This document shows, in pieces, positions 1 to 12,043 of a stretch of 64,000 bases of DNA; positions within the stretch are counted from its first letter, which is position 1, and every line of letters starts with the position of its first letter. The translations under genes were made by a program, and so were the position numbers. This DNA is from Reticulascus tulasneorum (taxonomy: Eukaryota; Ascomycota; Sordariomycetes; Glomerellales; Reticulascaceae): contig LSAX01000001.1 of assembly GCA_001557505.1 (NCBI GenBank), forward strand, positions 4,092,001-4,156,000, in the 5' to 3' direction. Under the pieces are notes generated by a model, which saw nothing but the letters and a program-made list of their open reading frames with translations, had not been told where the DNA came from and made no database searches.

Positions 1-1247
1 CTGACGCAGCTTGTATTACCTTGAAAGATGGAGGCTATTGTAATTTGGTGAGGTTGCTATTATTTTGCAGATACAGTTGAGCAGTCGTGGCTTGATCGAG
101 ACGTAGATCGGGGGCAGGATAAGGAAAGTGGGAAGGAACCGCTCCTGGAGTTGCAGGCACATTGAAAGAAATCTGAGATCTAATTCGGTCTGAAGATGCA
201 TGAGACCCTTGAATGCCATCGACTTGGTAGGGAGGTTATTGTCATACCTGTTGCCGGCTATGACAAGGACTAAGTGGTGAATTGGTCTGGGGATATCTAG
301 AATATATACCTGATTGCAAGGCCAGGTTACACCTGGCACAAGGTCCTTGACAATGGCAGTTCTTTCTTAATACTTCAGATCATTTTTCTATTGTGCAAAG
401 AGTTCCTCGAAGCCAAGTTTACCATCCGATGCGGTACTTGTCCATTCCTTCTATCTTATATTCATTCAACAACAAATGGATGTGTTCGACTGCAGCTTGC
501 TCTCAGAATCTACTGAAACTTTATGGTTCTGTATCAAGAAACTATCCTTTTTGCATCTTCTCAGCTTTAAAAATCTTGTGTTCATTGCTTCTTCAACAAT
601 ACGGTGGCATATAGTGTTATTATCAATGACTACAGGCTCTTGGCATGCAATTGAACGTTTGGAACTGGGATTAAGTGAATGTCTGAGTCAGTCGAAACTG
701 ATATGATTTACATCATGGAGTCTTCAAATGGCAATAAGTTTTGTGAAAGGAGTGAGTCCCTATTCTTCCTCTTCTACGTCCAATGTGCATCATGCACTCC
801 AGCAGCACATAAGGTTTGCCAATTTCACGCCATACTTTCTCAGCGTTTCCTTCCACATAGATTCTGATAACCAGCCCCAACCCTTCATCGGATTGAATCA
901 GCATTGCGGGGATTTCAACTCGAAAGAAGCTGCTACTTCCAACTACCTAGCAGTCGGAGACTGGCTGAACCTGTGGAAGAACAATATTCAGAGATTCAGC
1001 ACGACAACTGGTAGAATTCAGGGCGAATAAAGAGCGATTACATAGCATAAAGCTTGTATAGAGGATTTGGAATCTTAGGTCCTTAGACTTGGCCTGACAT
1101 TCTACATGGCCGAGAAACGTTATTCTTGGTTTCATCATCCACTTATATCCAACTCTTCTCAGACGACTTAAATCGCCAGTAACAAATGCTTTTTCTTCTT
1201 CCCATTAATAGCAACATCCGATGATTTGAATAAGCGTGTCCCATCCT
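1..1247. other. No supported gene
   Basis: Only short open frames on both strands occur here. Minus-strand frames at 947-1138 and 713-904 read like coding sequence in places but cannot be joined into a convincing gene. The stretch lies downstream of the modin-like gene and may hold its 3' UTR or a decayed gene. Confidence 0.4.
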
Positions 1248-3293
1248 TCACCCGATATAGACCGGCAACCGACTGTTCAGGAATTCTGTGCGCTCAATCA
1301 TCTTGTCAAGCGGATCGAAATTGTGGAGGAAGAGCCACGACCACATCTTGAACATCAACGCCAACCACACTGCGCTTCTTTGCATCTCTGGATTGTCTAG
1401 AGGCGCTACTAGCCAGGTATCGGCTGTAGTTGCTGGCGAGAATACAGAATTTGTTGTGTCTGGTCTCACAACGGTCGGCCGGATCTTGTCAAAGTGATAT
1501 GACACCAGGTAGCTTTCTTTTGAGCTGTGCTGTACCAGCTCACTCTGCAAATCGTCGATCTGGTTGAGCATCGTAGTAAAATGCGCAGTCACAACGTCCT
1601 GGACCTCCTGCAAGAAATTTAGCTTGAGTCTTTGGTCGACGCCATTGACAGCATTATGCAGAGCGTCTAGTAGACGAATAAGCGCATTGTTGTATATGCT
1701 CTCAGCAGTTTCTCTCTCGAATTCTTTGGAGGCGCTGGGTGTGTAGTACACATCTGCCTTCTCTTTCTCGAGGTTGGTGGTTGCGTCAATGTAGTTATGG
1801 ATCAGCTGCTCCAACGTGCTCCCACCGGGAGAGTCGAGAGTCTGGCCGTCGAATCGCCCAAATTCAAACGCTCTCTGAATTTCTTGGGTAAGACTGTCTT
1901 TTCCTAAGCTGGGGCAGGTTTTCACCATAGCGGCGAATGCCCGCAAACCAGCAGCTACATTCAGGCCACGTGGAGGGGCGTCGCCGCAAGGATTTGGCAG
2001 TCTTCGAAACCTTGAGCCTTTGAGATGCGCGGATTTTGCTAGCATCGCAATCAACTCGAATGTAGCTGTGAGAGTTAGCACGAAACTTGCAGTTATATAG
2101 GGATAGAATCACTCACGGGTAATTAGAGGCAGGTTTGCGTCCTTCTCCGGGTGTAGAAAGCGTTCCCGATGATCAAGACTCAGTTTCGGTAGCAAATGCG
2201 CTATGCATGCTTCCAGTCGTCCTGGGCCGACATGAAGCTTCTGTCGCGTACCGTCAAATAGTGACGGCACTTCTCCGAAACATAGTTTCTTGATTTCGTC
2301 GCAGGGAATGATACGGTTGGCTTCATGTGTTGGCTTGGTCAATCGCGAAAATCTGGTAAGGATGCCAAGGCCCTGCAAGTATTCACTCTTCACCATATAT
2401 CCATTGCCCTCAGCACTCAGGTTGGAGGCTTTCAGATCGAACTCTGTCCAGACCAGACCCAGCATTGCCATGATCTCCACCAAGTGGCATATGGTCGTCG
2501 TTGCAAAGGGCTTTGTGGCGCTCGGAGGCATGAAATCCCAGCAGCGCGTTTTCCTCTGCATCAAGTAACAGATTGTGTGCCTCGCCTTTGGTTTGTTCGG
2601 TAATTGGTCCCATGCCCGCGATATCCTCTCTTGTGCCTGAAGAGCAACCAGAAGAAGGACCCAAGAGCATCCTTCGTCTTCTGCGGTGTGTACATTTGCC
2701 CACTTGTCATCTTTTCGGCTGGCTAGACTAGTCAGAGTACTTTTGTATGAATTTTCCGTGCCGGTGATCTTATAGATAGGAGCAACATGTGACTGAAGAT
2801 CGATGACCTCTAAATCTTCTGCCCTTGGATCTATAGTCTTGACAGGTCCTGGGTCTGGCTTGGAGGCTTGGAAGAGTAGATGAAGCTTTGACATGAGTGT
2901 CACCTCTGGCTTCGCCAGAGTTAGAGGTCCGACAGTAATACTAAAACGAATCTCAGCAACCATGAAAATTCGGGTGCATCATAGCAGAAGTAAATACCCG
3001 GGCGGAGCAGTGTAGAACACGGGGACTTGAAAGTAGATTTGGTATCTGAACTCGCCCCATTTGTACTTTCGTTTCGTCTTATCTGCCCACTCTCTTCCCA
3101 TCAGCTCTTCTGAGCATCGTCTCCGGCCGAGTTCACTATTATCAAACTGCAGATATGCCAAAATTGATTGCAATGTGGCTAGGCCCAATGCGGCGAGTGA
3201 GATAGTAAATGCGGCAATGGTCAGTCTGAAAACCAATTCATCCTGGGTGCTTCCCGACCCGCTGTCGGATGTTGCAGTGTCATTGGTAGACAT
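1248..3293 (-). CDS. Modin-like membrane-anchored protein (3 exons, 645 aa)
   Basis: The spliced gene has exons 3293-2998, 2940-2117 and 2065-1248. The introns are 57 and 51 nt with GTATTT/TTTTAG and GTGAGT/CACAG borders, and the joined frame is exactly 1938 nt. The N-terminus is Ser/Thr-rich, followed by one strong hydrophobic segment at about residues 23-46. A conserved block follows with a 'CSEELMG' element, a basic stretch, and 'FRYQIYFQVPVFYTAPPG' running across the first splice. This layout (one membrane helix, then a C..LMG motif and an F-x-P-V aromatic strand) matches proteins annotated as 'modin' in moulds, named after the Podospora incompatibility modifier MOD-A. The biochemical role is unknown. 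The gene is transcribed away from the HET gene at 4305 across a 1-kb shared upstream region. The family link is from memory and moderately sure; the exon structure is well supported. Confidence 0.75.
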
Positions 3294-4304
3294 GTTTTGG
3301 CTACAGCTGCGAAAGCAGCGGGTTCTCCAAGCACCAAGAAATGCGAAAAGGGAGAATTAGGTTAATCGAGGACAAAGACGAGCATGAGGCTCGGGGGAAC
3401 CGAGGGAACATATACCTCCTTGCATCCCGATAATTAACCTACTGTCACAGCGACCACGGCTGCGAAGATGCCTTAAAAACATGGCTCTTCTGCACCTCGG
3501 GATTCCATTCGGGCCAAGGGTGCGAATCCTGTCGGACATGGGCCTACCATTTCACGCCTCACATCACAGTGTAGGGCATCGGTGGGAAATTTGCAGGCGC
3601 CACTGAACCCCCAATGGCTCGGACAACCCCGGGTCGGTGTTGTGTCACAACTCATTTGGCATAGATTTTCAGCTCGTCCAGCGGCTAAACCCTTTCAAAC
3701 ATCCGCAATTGGCCCCCAAGACGACCCTTGCCTTTTTAATTCCCCTTGACACTGATAACGCGACCGGCATAAACAAAGCGAGGTGATCTATTAAGACTGG
3801 GCCAGAGCCTCGTCAGGCTTGTCCGCTCCACGTATCTTGTGACCGATCTGGGCGCGGAACCGTGAAGGCAACCACCACAAAGACCAGGCTGGCGTTTAAG
3901 TGGCACAGGCGGTGTGGCTTTGGGCCAGAGTATCGAAGGCTTGGGTATCAAGGATTTCATCAGCCTACATCAATTCCGTGTCTCACGGGGATTGTTCACC
4001 TGCCACATGCATTGTGGCGTGTTGTATATTGTACCGATGGCCAGAGAGAACATTTGCGGCTATAACAGGCATCTGATCAGTTTCAGCAGGAGGCAAGGCT
4101 GTCAACCACCTTGGGCTGTGAACCCCAGGTACGGACCACAGAATGACAAAGGGCTTTGTCTAAGACTGTGGACAAAATCCTGCGACGACATCCTGGTGTC
4201 ACAAGCAGTTTTCCTCCAGGGCATGCCCACACTCGGCATCGGTGAGCTCCTCGTGGAAGGCCGCGATAATGAACAGCGCTGATGGGATGCCCTAGACCAA
4301 TGCC
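3294..4304. promoter_or_regulatory. Shared upstream region of modin-like and HET genes
   Basis: This roughly 1-kb stretch lies between two divergently transcribed genes and contains only short overlapping frames. It must hold both promoters. No TATA box, operator or repeat stands out by eye. Confidence 0.4.
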
Positions 4305-6467
4305 ATGAACCGATATCAATATGATCCCATAACACAGGGCGCCGATATCCGTCTTCTAAGGATTCTCGCTGGCAGCAGCGGGGACATTGTATGCGAGCTT
4401 ACGCCAATCGCATTCGGCTCTACAGGATATTTGGCGCTGTCCTACGTATGGGGAAGTTATGAGCCGCTTCCAACAATGAGGAGGATTCTCATCCAGGAGT
4501 CGGCGGGAGAGCGCAGAGCTCACAGATTTATGGCCGTACGACGCAACCTCTATAGCCTGCTTGAGCAACTTAGACATCCTACCAACGATGTGGAGTGTTG
4601 GGCGGATGCCATCTGCATTGACCAACAGAATGGGGAAGAGAAATCCCTGCAGCTAGCTTTGATGCAGGACATTTACCGAAAAGCAGAAAGAGTGGTATTC
4701 TGGCTAGGTAGTCAAGAGGACTACACTCTGGATGCGTTCAAGTGTGTCAGAATATTAAGACAGGCGGACTTCAGAGAGCATTTGGCTCCAGAGTATTATC
4801 CGCAGCTACGCTGCTTCCGACAACTGCTGGCCAACGTCTGGTTTCGTCGCAGGTGGATCGTCCAAGAAGTCGCCTTCTCTAGGGTTGCCGTACTTTTCTC
4901 TGGGCCATGTTCAGTTTACTGGTCAGTCTTCACTGAGGCTGCCAGAACCTATTTCACACATCAGGCTCTCATTCAGACTGTGGCATTGGAAGAACGTTCA
5001 CCAAGTCACTACTACGATACTTCAATTCAAGCCGCGAAGGTCTTGATCGAATTCACTTGCAGCTTCTCTAAAGACTCTATTAGCAAACCTTGGGGGAAGC
5101 GTCAGGGGCTGCAGACGGGTCTTAGAATGGAAGAAGATGCACAGCCGGAAGCGAGGAATACCGCCGATATGTCAGAAGATGTTAGGAAGATGATCGAAGA
5201 CTACGAAGGTGGACAGACAAAGGAATACAGACTCACGCTTGAAAAACTAGTCGACGTGTTCAAAACTCACGAAGTGTCTGATTACAGAGATACAATCTAC
5301 GCGGTTCTCTCGCTTGCCAAGGATACCACCACTCAACACCGGCAGTCATCTGGGACCGAATTATTGACCGATTCAATTTCTTCTCTGAAGGAGTTCCCTA
5401 AGTTTCGGCCAGATTACAAGAAAGACGTTTTCGAAGTCTTTAAAGACTATACACAATACTGTACCGAACGCCAGACCGCCTATCCAATAGATATTCTGTG
5501 CCGAGGCTGGGTTCCTCGATCGATTGAGAATATGTACTCGAGTTCCGGATCACCAAATGAACCCCGAAGAATACCACATGGTTTCGAAGCTCTCTCAGTG
5601 CACAAAATGGCTTGGATATACGAGCGGGTGCTAGCGTCCTGGATGCCGATGACCGGCAATCCTGGCTTTAACTACATACAATCACAAAACATGCAACAAA
5701 GTCTGTTCGTGGGGCTCCCAGATCACCCGATATACAACGCCAGCAAGGGTGTTGCTGACGAAATCAGCTTTGGAGCAACTGAACATGTCCCATACTCCAA
5801 GCATATCATTGAAGATCAGAAACCTGGGACCCATGCGAAGGTGCCAAGGAAGATTTCTGACGGAACATTGTCCGTCAAAGGTATCCGGCTTGATACGATA
5901 GAGATGCTCAGCTCATGTTACGAGAATGTCATTACCAAAGACTGGCTTCTGATCGGAGGTTGGAGTGGTAAGCGATCATGGTGGGGCCGACAACCCGTAC
6001 CAGATGCGTTCTGGAGGACGATGATCGCAAACCGAGATCTGGCAGCGGCTGGCCCCACGAAACCAGAGTTCAGGAAGGCTTGCAAGAAGCTACTCGGGTA
6101 CAGAGACGAGCATGACGACATCCATACCAATGCACTGATCAACCTTTCGGACTACATGTTGGTCAGGTATCTCAACCGAGTCCGTCAGGTGGCTTCTGGT
6201 AGAAGACTTTTTCGAACAAAGATAAGGAAACGGCTTGGGTTGGCTCCAGCAAACGTTATGCAGGAAGACATTGTCTGCCTGCTTTATGGTTGCAGTGTAC
6301 CTGTTATTTTAAGGGCCCAGCCCCAGGAGGGTGGAAACTCCCGGGAGGAGTATCGGTTGATTGGAGAGTGCTACCTCGATGGTATGATGGAAGGGGAAGC
6401 TGTGTCTAATTTGCGGTTGCGACAAGCCAGAAAAGATGGAAGTGAGCAGATCTTCGTCCTTCGATAA
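4305..6467 (+). CDS. HET-domain protein (heterokaryon incompatibility family)
   Basis: This is a single-exon 720-aa protein. The HET domain occupies about residues 40-210. Its hallmarks are 'YLALSYVWG' (42-50), 'CWADAICIDQ' (98-107), 'QMQDIY..A..VVFWLG'-type spacing near 118-135 and 'RRRWIVQEVA' near 185. The C-terminal third carries the usual tail in which a short hydrophobic stretch ('VCLLYGCSVPVILR') precedes 'YRLIGECYLDGMMEGEA'. HET proteins trigger or transmit cell-death reactions after fusion of unlike hyphae; the domain is TIR-related. The central region, with acidic and charged stretches around 270-320, shows no recognisable domain. Start chosen: first ATG of the frame, with a conserved-looking 'YQYDPI' N-terminus. 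It is divergent to the modin-like gene. The trigger and partners cannot be read from sequence. Confidence 0.93.
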   Translation: MNRYQYDPITQGADIRLLRILAGSSGDIVCELTPIAFGSTGYLALSYVWGSYEPLPTMRRILIQESAGERRAHRFMAVRRNLYSLLEQLRHPTNDVECWADAICIDQQNGEEKSLQLALMQDIYRKAERVVFWLGSQEDYTLDAFKCVRILRQADFREHLAPEYYPQLRCFRQLLANVWFRRRWIVQEVAFSRVAVLFSGPCSVYWSVFTEAARTYFTHQALIQTVALEERSPSHYYDTSIQAAKVLIEFTCSFSKDSISKPWGKRQGLQTGLRMEEDAQPEARNTADMSEDVRKMIEDYEGGQTKEYRLTLEKLVDVFKTHEVSDYRDTIYAVLSLAKDTTTQHRQSSGTELLTDSISSLKEFPKFRPDYKKDVFEVFKDYTQYCTERQTAYPIDILCRGWVPRSIENMYSSSGSPNEPRRIPHGFEALSVHKMAWIYERVLASWMPMTGNPGFNYIQSQNMQQSLFVGLPDHPIYNASKGVADEISFGATEHVPYSKHIIEDQKPGTHAKVPRKISDGTLSVKGIRLDTIEMLSSCYENVITKDWLLIGGWSGKRSWWGRQPVPDAFWRTMIANRDLAAAGPTKPEFRKACKKLLGYRDEHDDIHTNALINLSDYMLVRYLNRVRQVASGRRLFRTKIRKRLGLAPANVMQEDIVCLLYGCSVPVILRAQPQEGGNSREEYRLIGECYLDGMMEGEAVSNLRLRQARKDGSEQIFVLR

Positions 6468-7351
6468 AGAACTCTGGAATTTCGAAATTTTGATACCAGC
6501 CCTACCGGGTAGATAGAGAGCTCGTCGCAAAGACTGGTGGGTTGTATAATCAATAGGAAACGGATTCTCATGATTGAACGATTGGATATCTCTTTTTTTC
6601 CACCGCTTGGGTACCATACCACGCACGGCCACTGCTTAAGATGGTCTGAATATTCTGCAAGTATGGTGTCAGATGAAGGCTATATCTAGTTGCTTGTGGC
6701 GTTTGTACTGGTGGTTGGAGCTCAATATCTGTACACCCAAAAGAATATACCTATATTGTTGCTTGTTCTTTATGAAGGACAGAGATTCAAGCTTCATGCT
6801 TTAAGGTTCATTCTTATTCCATCCTGGAGCGAGATTTCTATGCTGCTCAACTACTATACACAAAGCAGAAAGAGGCAGTTTTCAATCCCACTGAAGCTTT
6901 TACCAGATGAATAGCCTTTGGTGTTGCTTGCCTCCCTTGTCTCTCATCAAACAACTTACCTGGTACCATGCTAAGAAATGCACCAGACTGCATGGTGGTG
7001 GTCATACAAATAATCTCACAGACAAAGAAAGCCGGAGCGAACCCTATTGGTTGGCGGAATTCTTTAGAAGGTCTTTCGGAACCCAAGTTGACCACGTGCG
7101 GTGAAGTTCAGTTGAGACTCAGTTGGTAACAACAGGCAATCACCGAGTAAGTGACGGCCGTGAGACTACTCACAAGTTCCGTAACATGCTTTCACCTGCG
7201 TATCACCGCTGGCTTGTGTCAAAATGGCCCGGTCGAGAGGTGCTACTTTATTTTCGAACGTTCATATTCGCAACTTTGCAGCGTCCACCACACAACCCAC
7301 GAACGCCGTACTTCGCCAGGCTTCAACCACAACCCGAAGACCGCGGCGAGC
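6468..7351. other. Intergenic, no gene seen
   Basis: This holds the 3' region of the HET gene and the upstream region of the BTB-like gene. A frame open from 7151 runs into the next gene but has no good ATG before 7352, so it is taken as 5' UTR. Confidence 0.5.
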
Positions 7352-9008
7352 ATGGAGAAATACAACAAATCGTGGGCTGACGTGGTCTCCATGGATTCTG
7401 CGACTAATAAAGAACCTGCACCCAAAGCCGCAGAGGCTTCTCCTACTCCCGCCACACCACCTGGTCGGACTTCAACTTCAAAAGTCCAAACGGAACCCTT
7501 CCCTGAATACATAGATCCTTGGCTCCAGGCTCCAACTACCAGGCTTCTAGCATTTGATTTTCGCAATGAATTAAGCCCATCAGCCTCAAACACGACACCA
7601 TACAAGCTGATCATGGCCGACCTTAACATCACTTCTAAGAAGGATGGCGCGTCGATTCCTTTCCCTGATAGCACTCCTTTGCCAGATACCACTGTTTTGC
7701 CCGAGACCAGTCTTCTGCAAGATGCTGCAGAGAAGGTCATGGGAGTTGTTGCTCCTGAAAGTTTTAAGAAGAGTGACACTTTTACCAACATGTTTGACAA
7801 GGATCTGGGCAAGGAGCTCAGACTATCCGAGCTGGTCCACAAGGGAGAGTCAAGCAAGAACGTAAGGGCCAGGCGAGGCAGAATCGACCCCGCGCTCAAG
7901 AACGCAATGATGGCTAAACTAGACAAAGGAAATGGCCCGTAAGTGCTCCAAATCAAAGACCGTATCGAATGCTTGGCTGACCTATCAGTCTCTATGAGCA
8001 ACCAGTTGGCTATGATGTTGTGCTGTTTTGCCAAGGCCATGGCCAGAAACTCCATCGATCCATCTTGATCGCAGAAGCACCTCACTTTCGGGATTCCCTC
8101 CCTCCTCCAAACAGAGTAAGTTAAAGGGTCAAAGAATATCGTGAAACTCAACTGACCATTCCTAGGACGGCTCACCGGTGTACATCCAATCCATCTGGGC
8201 ACGTGAGGCGCTTTTCTGGAGCCTCCGATTCATCTATTACCATGGTAAGGCGCTTTCGGGTTCTTGTAGTCAGATGTGGGACGTATACAAGTGCTGACGT
8301 TCGTATACAGATATGCCGGGCTGTGGGTATGATGTGAGCCATGGTTTGAATCTTGTGTTCATCCGCAAGAATATCCAATTCTTCATCGTTGCAGTTGGAT
8401 TTGGCAACAAGCGACAGATGGATTTCCACGTTGATCGCCTCCGCGAGAGTATTGAGCCTCTGAGGACAATTTTCGAAGGAATATATCGAAACTCCAATCT
8501 CAAGATAGGGGACTGGCTCAGAGATGTTGACGAGCCGTTGCGCTTCACAATCGTGAAGCTCATCAACGACGAAGCGGGCTTAGATGCGCGAGATAAGGAT
8601 CTGGCCCTGAGCTTCCGCATTGAATTTGCCAAGATCCTCAATATTGTTCTCCCGTGGCTGAAGCGCCAACAGCTGTTTGACGTGGTGTACGATAGGCACT
8701 GGAAGCAGCACAAGCACCTTTGGAAGGCGGACCTTCAGAATTTCCGTGCTGCTGGCTTCCTTGGCCGTGGCCCTGACTGGTTGAGCGATTCGGAGGACGA
8801 GCAAGAGGGAGAGGAAAGTGGCAAGGGCAAAGGAAAGGGAGTGGAGAGAAATACTGAGGCAACTGCTGCTTCTACCTCTACTGCTCCAACTGCCCGAACT
8901 CCTTCTCCTGCGGCCTCTACTTCTGCCGGCGGCGTTGAGAATGATGACAGATCGGCTACCTGGGCCGCGGAAGCTGCGGAGAAGCTGGATAATATGAAGG
9001 TCGAGTGA
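7352..9008 (+). CDS. BTB/POZ-like protein (4 exons, 496 aa)
   Basis: Exons are 7352-7938, 7989-8115, 8166-8244 and 8311-9008. The introns of 50, 50 and 66 nt have GTAAG donors and CAG/TAG acceptors, and the joined frame is 1491 nt. The first 195 residues are low in complexity, Pro/Thr-rich and likely disordered. After the first splice comes 'YDVVLFCQGHGQKLHRSIL', which has the D-V-x-x-x...H+x-x-L pattern of a BTB/POZ core. Further helical segments follow ('SIWAREALFWSLRFIYY' and the region after it). The C-terminus (about 410-496) is acidic, Lys/Gly-rich and Ser/Thr/Ala-rich, probably disordered. BTB domains mediate dimerisation and often serve as Cullin-3 adaptors, but no second domain is recognisable here. 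Start chosen because the 'MEKYNKSWADV' ATG follows an upstream region that does not look coding. Exon joins are strong; the BTB call is moderate. Confidence 0.65.
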
Positions 9009-11449
9009 AGGAATTGGATAGAGGTTAGGGGCTGACCCCTGAGCACTGCCCTCAGTTACACCCCGTAGTTCGTCCATATTGACCTTTACATGATACCCAT
9101 TGGCATTACCAATAGCTTTTGCAAGTCAACAGAGCCATAAACTGCACGAGAAGTATATATATGCCATTGGCTATGAATCGAGCAGTTCCCTTTAAGAACT
9201 TTGCTGGATCATTTCTTCCGTATCTTGGAAAACAGTAGCTGCCTCTTGATTAACCTGAGAGTACATGCCTATTGGTTCAAGGTATATCGACAGAAGCGCC
9301 GAACCAAGGATCTCCAGGCAATGTTGAATGGCTCTGATCGTTACAGACGCAATGTATCTTACCAGCCAAACAACGAACCCTCAAGGGGGCGTCGGTAACT
9401 GTGAACCCTACTAAGCAGCTCCAGGTTCATCCTCCCATCTGAGCAGCTATCTACCAGAGGTGCATCACCGGAATAGACCATTTCGGAAATGCTGGCAAGC
9501 TTCTTCTACATACGACTAAGAAGCCCTCTGGAGAACGAAAAGGCCAGGCATACCAGCTAATACACGTCAGCCTCTATCAGGAGTGTGGATGCATGATGAC
9601 GAAGTTGCTGATAGAAGAGCCAATGACAAACATATCTGAGTTGTAGAAGCTTCCATCAGGTGACCATTGCGGCTCCAGGGATCTCCCGGCTGTCGAATAC
9701 GCTCTACCTTCTCAAGGTAAGGTCGAGGGACATTGGCGATTGCGAAGACCGCATGGGCTAGCTTTGCGGATGTTCTGGACTAGATCGCCTACCGTTAGGC
9801 CAACCTACTACTGCACACCAAGCTTATCATCAATACTCACAACCTTGCTATTCTCAGGCCGCCACACCACTTAAAACCCAATACTGCACGAAGGTAAGGA
9901 TGCCCTCAGCAGTTCGGGCCCTCAAAATCATCAACTCCTTGTATCGCCTCGGCTACGCCCAGAATCACATGAGGTCGGCTAATCTATCACCTTCTTGAGC
10001 CGAACCTGCTGCATGGTACATACAATCAAGTTACCGAACGGCATCAAGTGCATAAGTCAAACGTGTGGGATTTCGCGCAGTTGTTATGTGTATTTGCGGT
10101 TACTGGATGTTCCTCAGCTGGAGTAAGAAACGCTCTCGCACCAGCATCCATCCCCGTGCGTGGGGAAAAAATGGGAGCTGTCCTCATGTGTGCCGGAAGC
10201 TATCGTTGGGATACGATGACGGTAGTATCATGGGATCTTCCAGGATATATGCTATCCTCCAGCTGCCTCTCGTACCAGCGACCAGTAGGAGGGGATTTAG
10301 ACGCAGAATAGCGTCGCTGAAGCCGGAAACGACGGGGCCGGCTGTTCACATGGTCACTGCGATGTGTTTAGACCTTGAAGCGTCAGGACCTAGTGCTCCG
10401 ACCGCCTCATTCTGCGAGGCCAAAACCTGATGAAGCTATTGGCGCAGGCGATAGACTCGTATAACTTCTAAAAGACCAGATGCTGATTCGGAACACATAA
10501 GGCGTGAAGAGACTAGTTGTTGTCGAGTCGGACATCCCAGCAGCCGATTTGAGATGGAGGCAATCGTCCACTCTCCCGCTCATCGCGAAATGTCTCACCA
10601 TCTGAACGAATGGGGCAATATCAGACGCAAAGTCAACTGCCCGATTGGTCCCTCGCGATCCCTTCACTGACCATTGGGCTCAGCCAGCCACCCACACTAT
10701 CATAGTCTTGACGGTTGGGACAGAGCCTGAAGAAATGCCACATCACCCAACCAGACAAGCTCAGCCCTGCAACCCCACGATCAAGGGTCGGCAAAGACCC
10801 CTCGAAGCACAAGCATCCCTAGTGCTCCGAACCGCTTTCACGGGTCTGGAACTGGGCTCTCTGCGCGGACAGATTGATTACTGCAAGATGGGATGCTGAC
10901 CAGCGACTGGCTGACGGGGTCAGGCGGGCGGGGACGCAGGGTCCCACCTTGCAACATGCCGGCAGGGAGGGGAGGGGTTTATTTTCTCGAATCTTGATTT
11001 GGGGAGTGACGTGCACGCTGGCGTCATAAGGCCTGAATTGCCCAATCGCCCCGACTCTTCCCACCAATGTGACGCCTGCAAACAAGTGGAATTCCATTCC
11101 ATTCACCCTCCATCAGGATATTCAAACCCATGCGCCTCCAAAGCGACCGGCGAAACTTGGTAATTTGCTAGTGCAGTGTAGATAAAGGGCGGTGGCTTGG
11201 ATCTGGATGCTCATTATATATGGTTGGGTCCGGTCCGTTCCTCGCCCACCTTTGGATCGCACCAGCTTCGAGATCTACATACTTATATCGACCTCACCCG
11301 TTGTCTGCCCCGCCTCTAAGACAAGAGGCTGAAAAGTCCTTCGCGCTCCATACCCTTACTTCAAGTATCCTCGTACCTAGTGTAGGCCAAGCGGCGCACT
11401 TAGATATCTTCAAATCGCATATCACTTTGGCACGGTCCAGACGTCCAAA
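9009..11449. other. Intergenic, no gene seen (2.4 kb)
   Basis: Only short frames on both strands, none with domain-like content or plausible splice partners. No AT-rich RIP signature as at 18-19.7 kb. The last 300 bases are probably the promoter and 5' UTR of the polyproline gene. Confidence 0.4.
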
Positions 11450-12043
11450 ATGGGTGGGTGTAAGCTCCCTTCCGCAGTCGTCGCATCATTTCCTAACAGC
11501 GTTGAAGTTTCATCAAGAGAATACCATCAGCACACGCACTCGAAGAAGCGTCTCTACCTCGAGCCTCCGTCAAATGGATCAGTCACTGTCCGCCAAAAGA
11601 AGACGACAATCATCCCCGCCCCATCGCCACCGCCGCCGCCTCCGGCACCAGTGTTTGTCCTGCCTCCTCCTCCTCCCGTAGAGGTCCTACCTCCTCCACC
11701 ACCGCCGCCGCCGCCAGCACCGCCGGCCCAGATCGAAATCATCGCTGTGGATGTCGAGCCCTCAGTGTCGAGCAGGAGGTCGAGCCGGAGGAGCCATTCC
11801 CGGCAGCGGAGCAGGGATGTCCAGAGAGAGATATATGTTGAGCGAGAGAAGCTCGTGCCTTACGCCGTGCCCTACCCCGTGCCCACTGCGCCGAGGTATG
11901 AGACGTTCCGCTACGTAGATGCACCGAGACGCTATAGCCCGCCTAGAGCGCTTCCCCCGCCGCCGAGGGAAGTGGAGCAGGAGACGCAGCGGGTTGTGAT
12001 TGAGGATCGGAGGCGGACGAGGGAGTATATCACTCGTGGGTAG
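11450..12043 (+). CDS. Polyproline, Arg/Ser-rich small protein (197 aa)
   Basis: The ATG lies in a good fungal start context (CCAAAATGG). Residues about 55-95 hold three polyproline runs of 5-9 Pro separated by hydrophobic residues, which are potential SH3/WW or profilin ligands. Next comes an Ile/Val strand ('QIEIIAVDVEP'), an Arg/Ser segment ('SSRRSSRRSHSRQRSR'), a charged 'QREIYVEREKLVPY' element and a basic tail. The alternation of polyproline and RS-like blocks and the absence of a signal peptide or membrane helix suggest a disordered intracellular scaffold. I do not recognise a named family. A GTAAG close behind the ATG could start a small intron, but the 40-nt option tested breaks the frame. 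The downstream frame is long and codon-like, so a real gene is likely; the exact 5' end is uncertain. Confidence 0.6.
   Translation: MGGCKLPSAVVASFPNSVEVSSREYHQHTHSKKRLYLEPPSNGSVTVRQKKTTIIPAPSPPPPPPAPVFVLPPPPPVEVLPPPPPPPPPAPPAQIEIIAVDVEPSVSSRRSSRRSHSRQRSRDVQREIYVEREKLVPYAVPYPVPTAPRYETFRYVDAPRRYSPPRALPPPPREVEQETQRVVIEDRRRTREYITRG

Noticed and set aside
7243..8202. 319-codon minus-strand frame
   Set aside because: Antisense to the BTB-like gene and crossing its introns; no domain signal.
11460..11499. 40-nt intron just after the start of the polyproline gene
   Set aside because: The GTAAG and CTAACAG look tempting, but removal shifts the frame out of the long coding stretch, and the branch-like site is too close to the acceptor.
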